Assembly (NCBI GenBank): GCA_022478985.1
Contig: JAKSZP010005615.1
Coordinates: forward strand, 1-64,000
Length of the DNA stretch: 64,000 nt
Reading direction: 5' to 3'
Source of the DNA: Massospora cicadina
Lineage: Eukaryota > Entomophthoromycota > Entomophthoromycetes > Entomophthorales > Entomophthoraceae
Shown here: positions 63,120 to 64,000 of the stretch, piece by piece
How the letters are laid out: every line of letters begins with the position of its first letter
Numbering within the stretch: position 1 is the first letter of the stretch
Notes under the pieces: generated by a model
What the model saw: the letters and a program-made list of their open reading frames with translations, nothing else
Databases searched by the model: none
What the model was told of the DNA's origin: nothing
Program-made: the position numbers and the translations under genes

Positions 63120-64000
63120 AAAGTTTAATAAAAGTAGAGCAAAAAATAATAAACCCTACCTTGATGATGTTAGTGAACATAGATAATAGATATAATATAG
63201 TAAATTAAAAACAAAGTTACTAACTTGTATTAATTCAAGTAAAAATATTAAAACTTGCCTTGAAGATGATATAGATATAGATGATAATATATAGTTTATG
63301 CTGAGATCAAAATCAATAATATTACTAAAAATAATGCCAAGTAAGAAACAACTTCACCTTAAAAAGATGTTTGCAGCCATTTCAGATAGATGCCAAAATC
63401 AAAATCGACAACATTAAAAGATCATACTAGATCAAATAAAGATATTAAAGCTTACTATAAGGGTATTAGTAAATGTAGGTGATAACAGATAGTTTATGCT
63501 GAGATGAAAACCAACAACATTACTAAAATTATAACTTAGTAAGAAATATAGAAACTCACTTTAAAAGGATATTTTTAACCCTTTTTTAGATGATTAAAGA
63601 TGAGAAAGTCAAAAACACATTTACCAAAATTAATTTTCACCATCAAAGGCTTACAGTGAGATGTCATTCATTTCAGATTTCAAATGGCCAAACTGGAGGC
63701 AAAAACCTTGTAAAGCATCAAAATTAAATGTTATAGTTAGTAAAATAAGTAAAAAATCAAAAAACTTACCTTGAAAAAGATATTAAGAATCATTTCAGAT
63801 TTTGGATGTTGTGCTGGAATCAAACATCTAGTAAAATAAAACATCAATATCTATATTAATAATAATATCTAAAATTATTGAATACTTAACACAAAATAAT
63901 ATTTAATTATATTTCAAACTTAAACATTATGCTTACCTTGGTGGTGAGAGTAAAATTCTGCAATTTAAGTGGGGATAATAAACTCATCTATCTAGCAAAT
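63120..64000. repeat. Degenerate tandem array, about 100-bp units, runs off the window
   Basis: A block like ACTTACCTTGAAAAAGAT recurs near 63156, 63255, 63351, 63451, 63556, 63649, 63764 and 63930. Alternate units share GATAGTTTATGCTGAGAT (about 63292 and 63489) or CATTTCAGAT, suggesting a dimer of about 200 bp. On the minus strand each unit offers a CAAGGTAAG-like 5' splice site. 62858-63119 is AT-rich with nothing else recognised. Confidence 0.5.

Overview
The window looks like a transposon-dominated stretch of a eukaryotic nuclear genome, most likely fungal and probably a basidiomycete (inference). The basis is Ty3-type LTR retrotransposons of which two carry a chromodomain, two Tad/I-like LINEs whose ORF1 has an RRM-like region plus a CCHC knuckle, tRNA-derived SINEs, AT-rich spacers and intron-like sequences. 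No intact host gene, rRNA gene, genuine tRNA gene or CRISPR array is visible. The only possible host-type gene is a decayed, intron-containing remnant split by a retrotransposon. I call elements A to D (Ty3), L1 and L2 (LINEs), SINE1 to SINE3, and a to d (ORF1-only LINE derivatives).

Layout. 1-2081: tandem repeats and the left part of a decayed gene. 2082-9130: Ty3-A (minus), complete with two LTRs and a CTTGA target duplication, with a collagen-like Gag. 9136-9870: right part of the decayed gene. 10054-15540: a SINE2 tail, two ORF1-only LINE derivatives in opposite orientation (a, b) and a palindromic repeat. 16250-28095: LINE L1 (plus), interrupted by chromodomain element Ty3-D (minus, 21015-27005). 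28246-28500: SINE1. 28668-33830: LINE L2 (minus), the best preserved LINE. 34639-49066: Ty3-B (plus, ATTTT duplication), interrupted by chromodomain element Ty3-C (36826-44702).

49289-50560: two Helitron-like elements head to head. 50620-52281: SINE1 with a small TRIM-like LTR element inserted in its tRNA-like end (CTCCC duplication). 52540-54360: dispersed noncoding repeats including a second palindromic element. 54409-59007: a short Helitron-like element followed by two ORF1-only LINE derivatives head to tail (c, d), joined by TATG repeats and ending in a TATG tract of about 79 units. 59139-62856: a nest of Helitron ends, SINE1, SINE2 (two copies with perfect 16-bp duplications), SINE3-like repeats and a 1-kb Helitron-like element. 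63120-64000: a degenerate tandem array of about 100-bp units.

How they work together. LINEs, ORF1-only elements, SINE1 and SINE2 share a related 3' tail (GTCCC..GGTC....CCTCA), which suggests the non-autonomous families borrow one LINE reverse transcriptase. Ty3-A, Ty3-B and the TRIM share a primer site (TGGTGCTC.CTAC); Ty3-C and Ty3-D share a different, non-TGG primer region and a Pol frame running into the LTR. Helitron-like copies have either a near or a far 3' hairpin terminus, as expected from terminator read-through. Many coding frames are preserved but interrupted by TGA or TAG at expected Trp or Arg positions, suggesting C-to-T (RIP-like) decay. All statements rest on reading the sequence; no database search was run.
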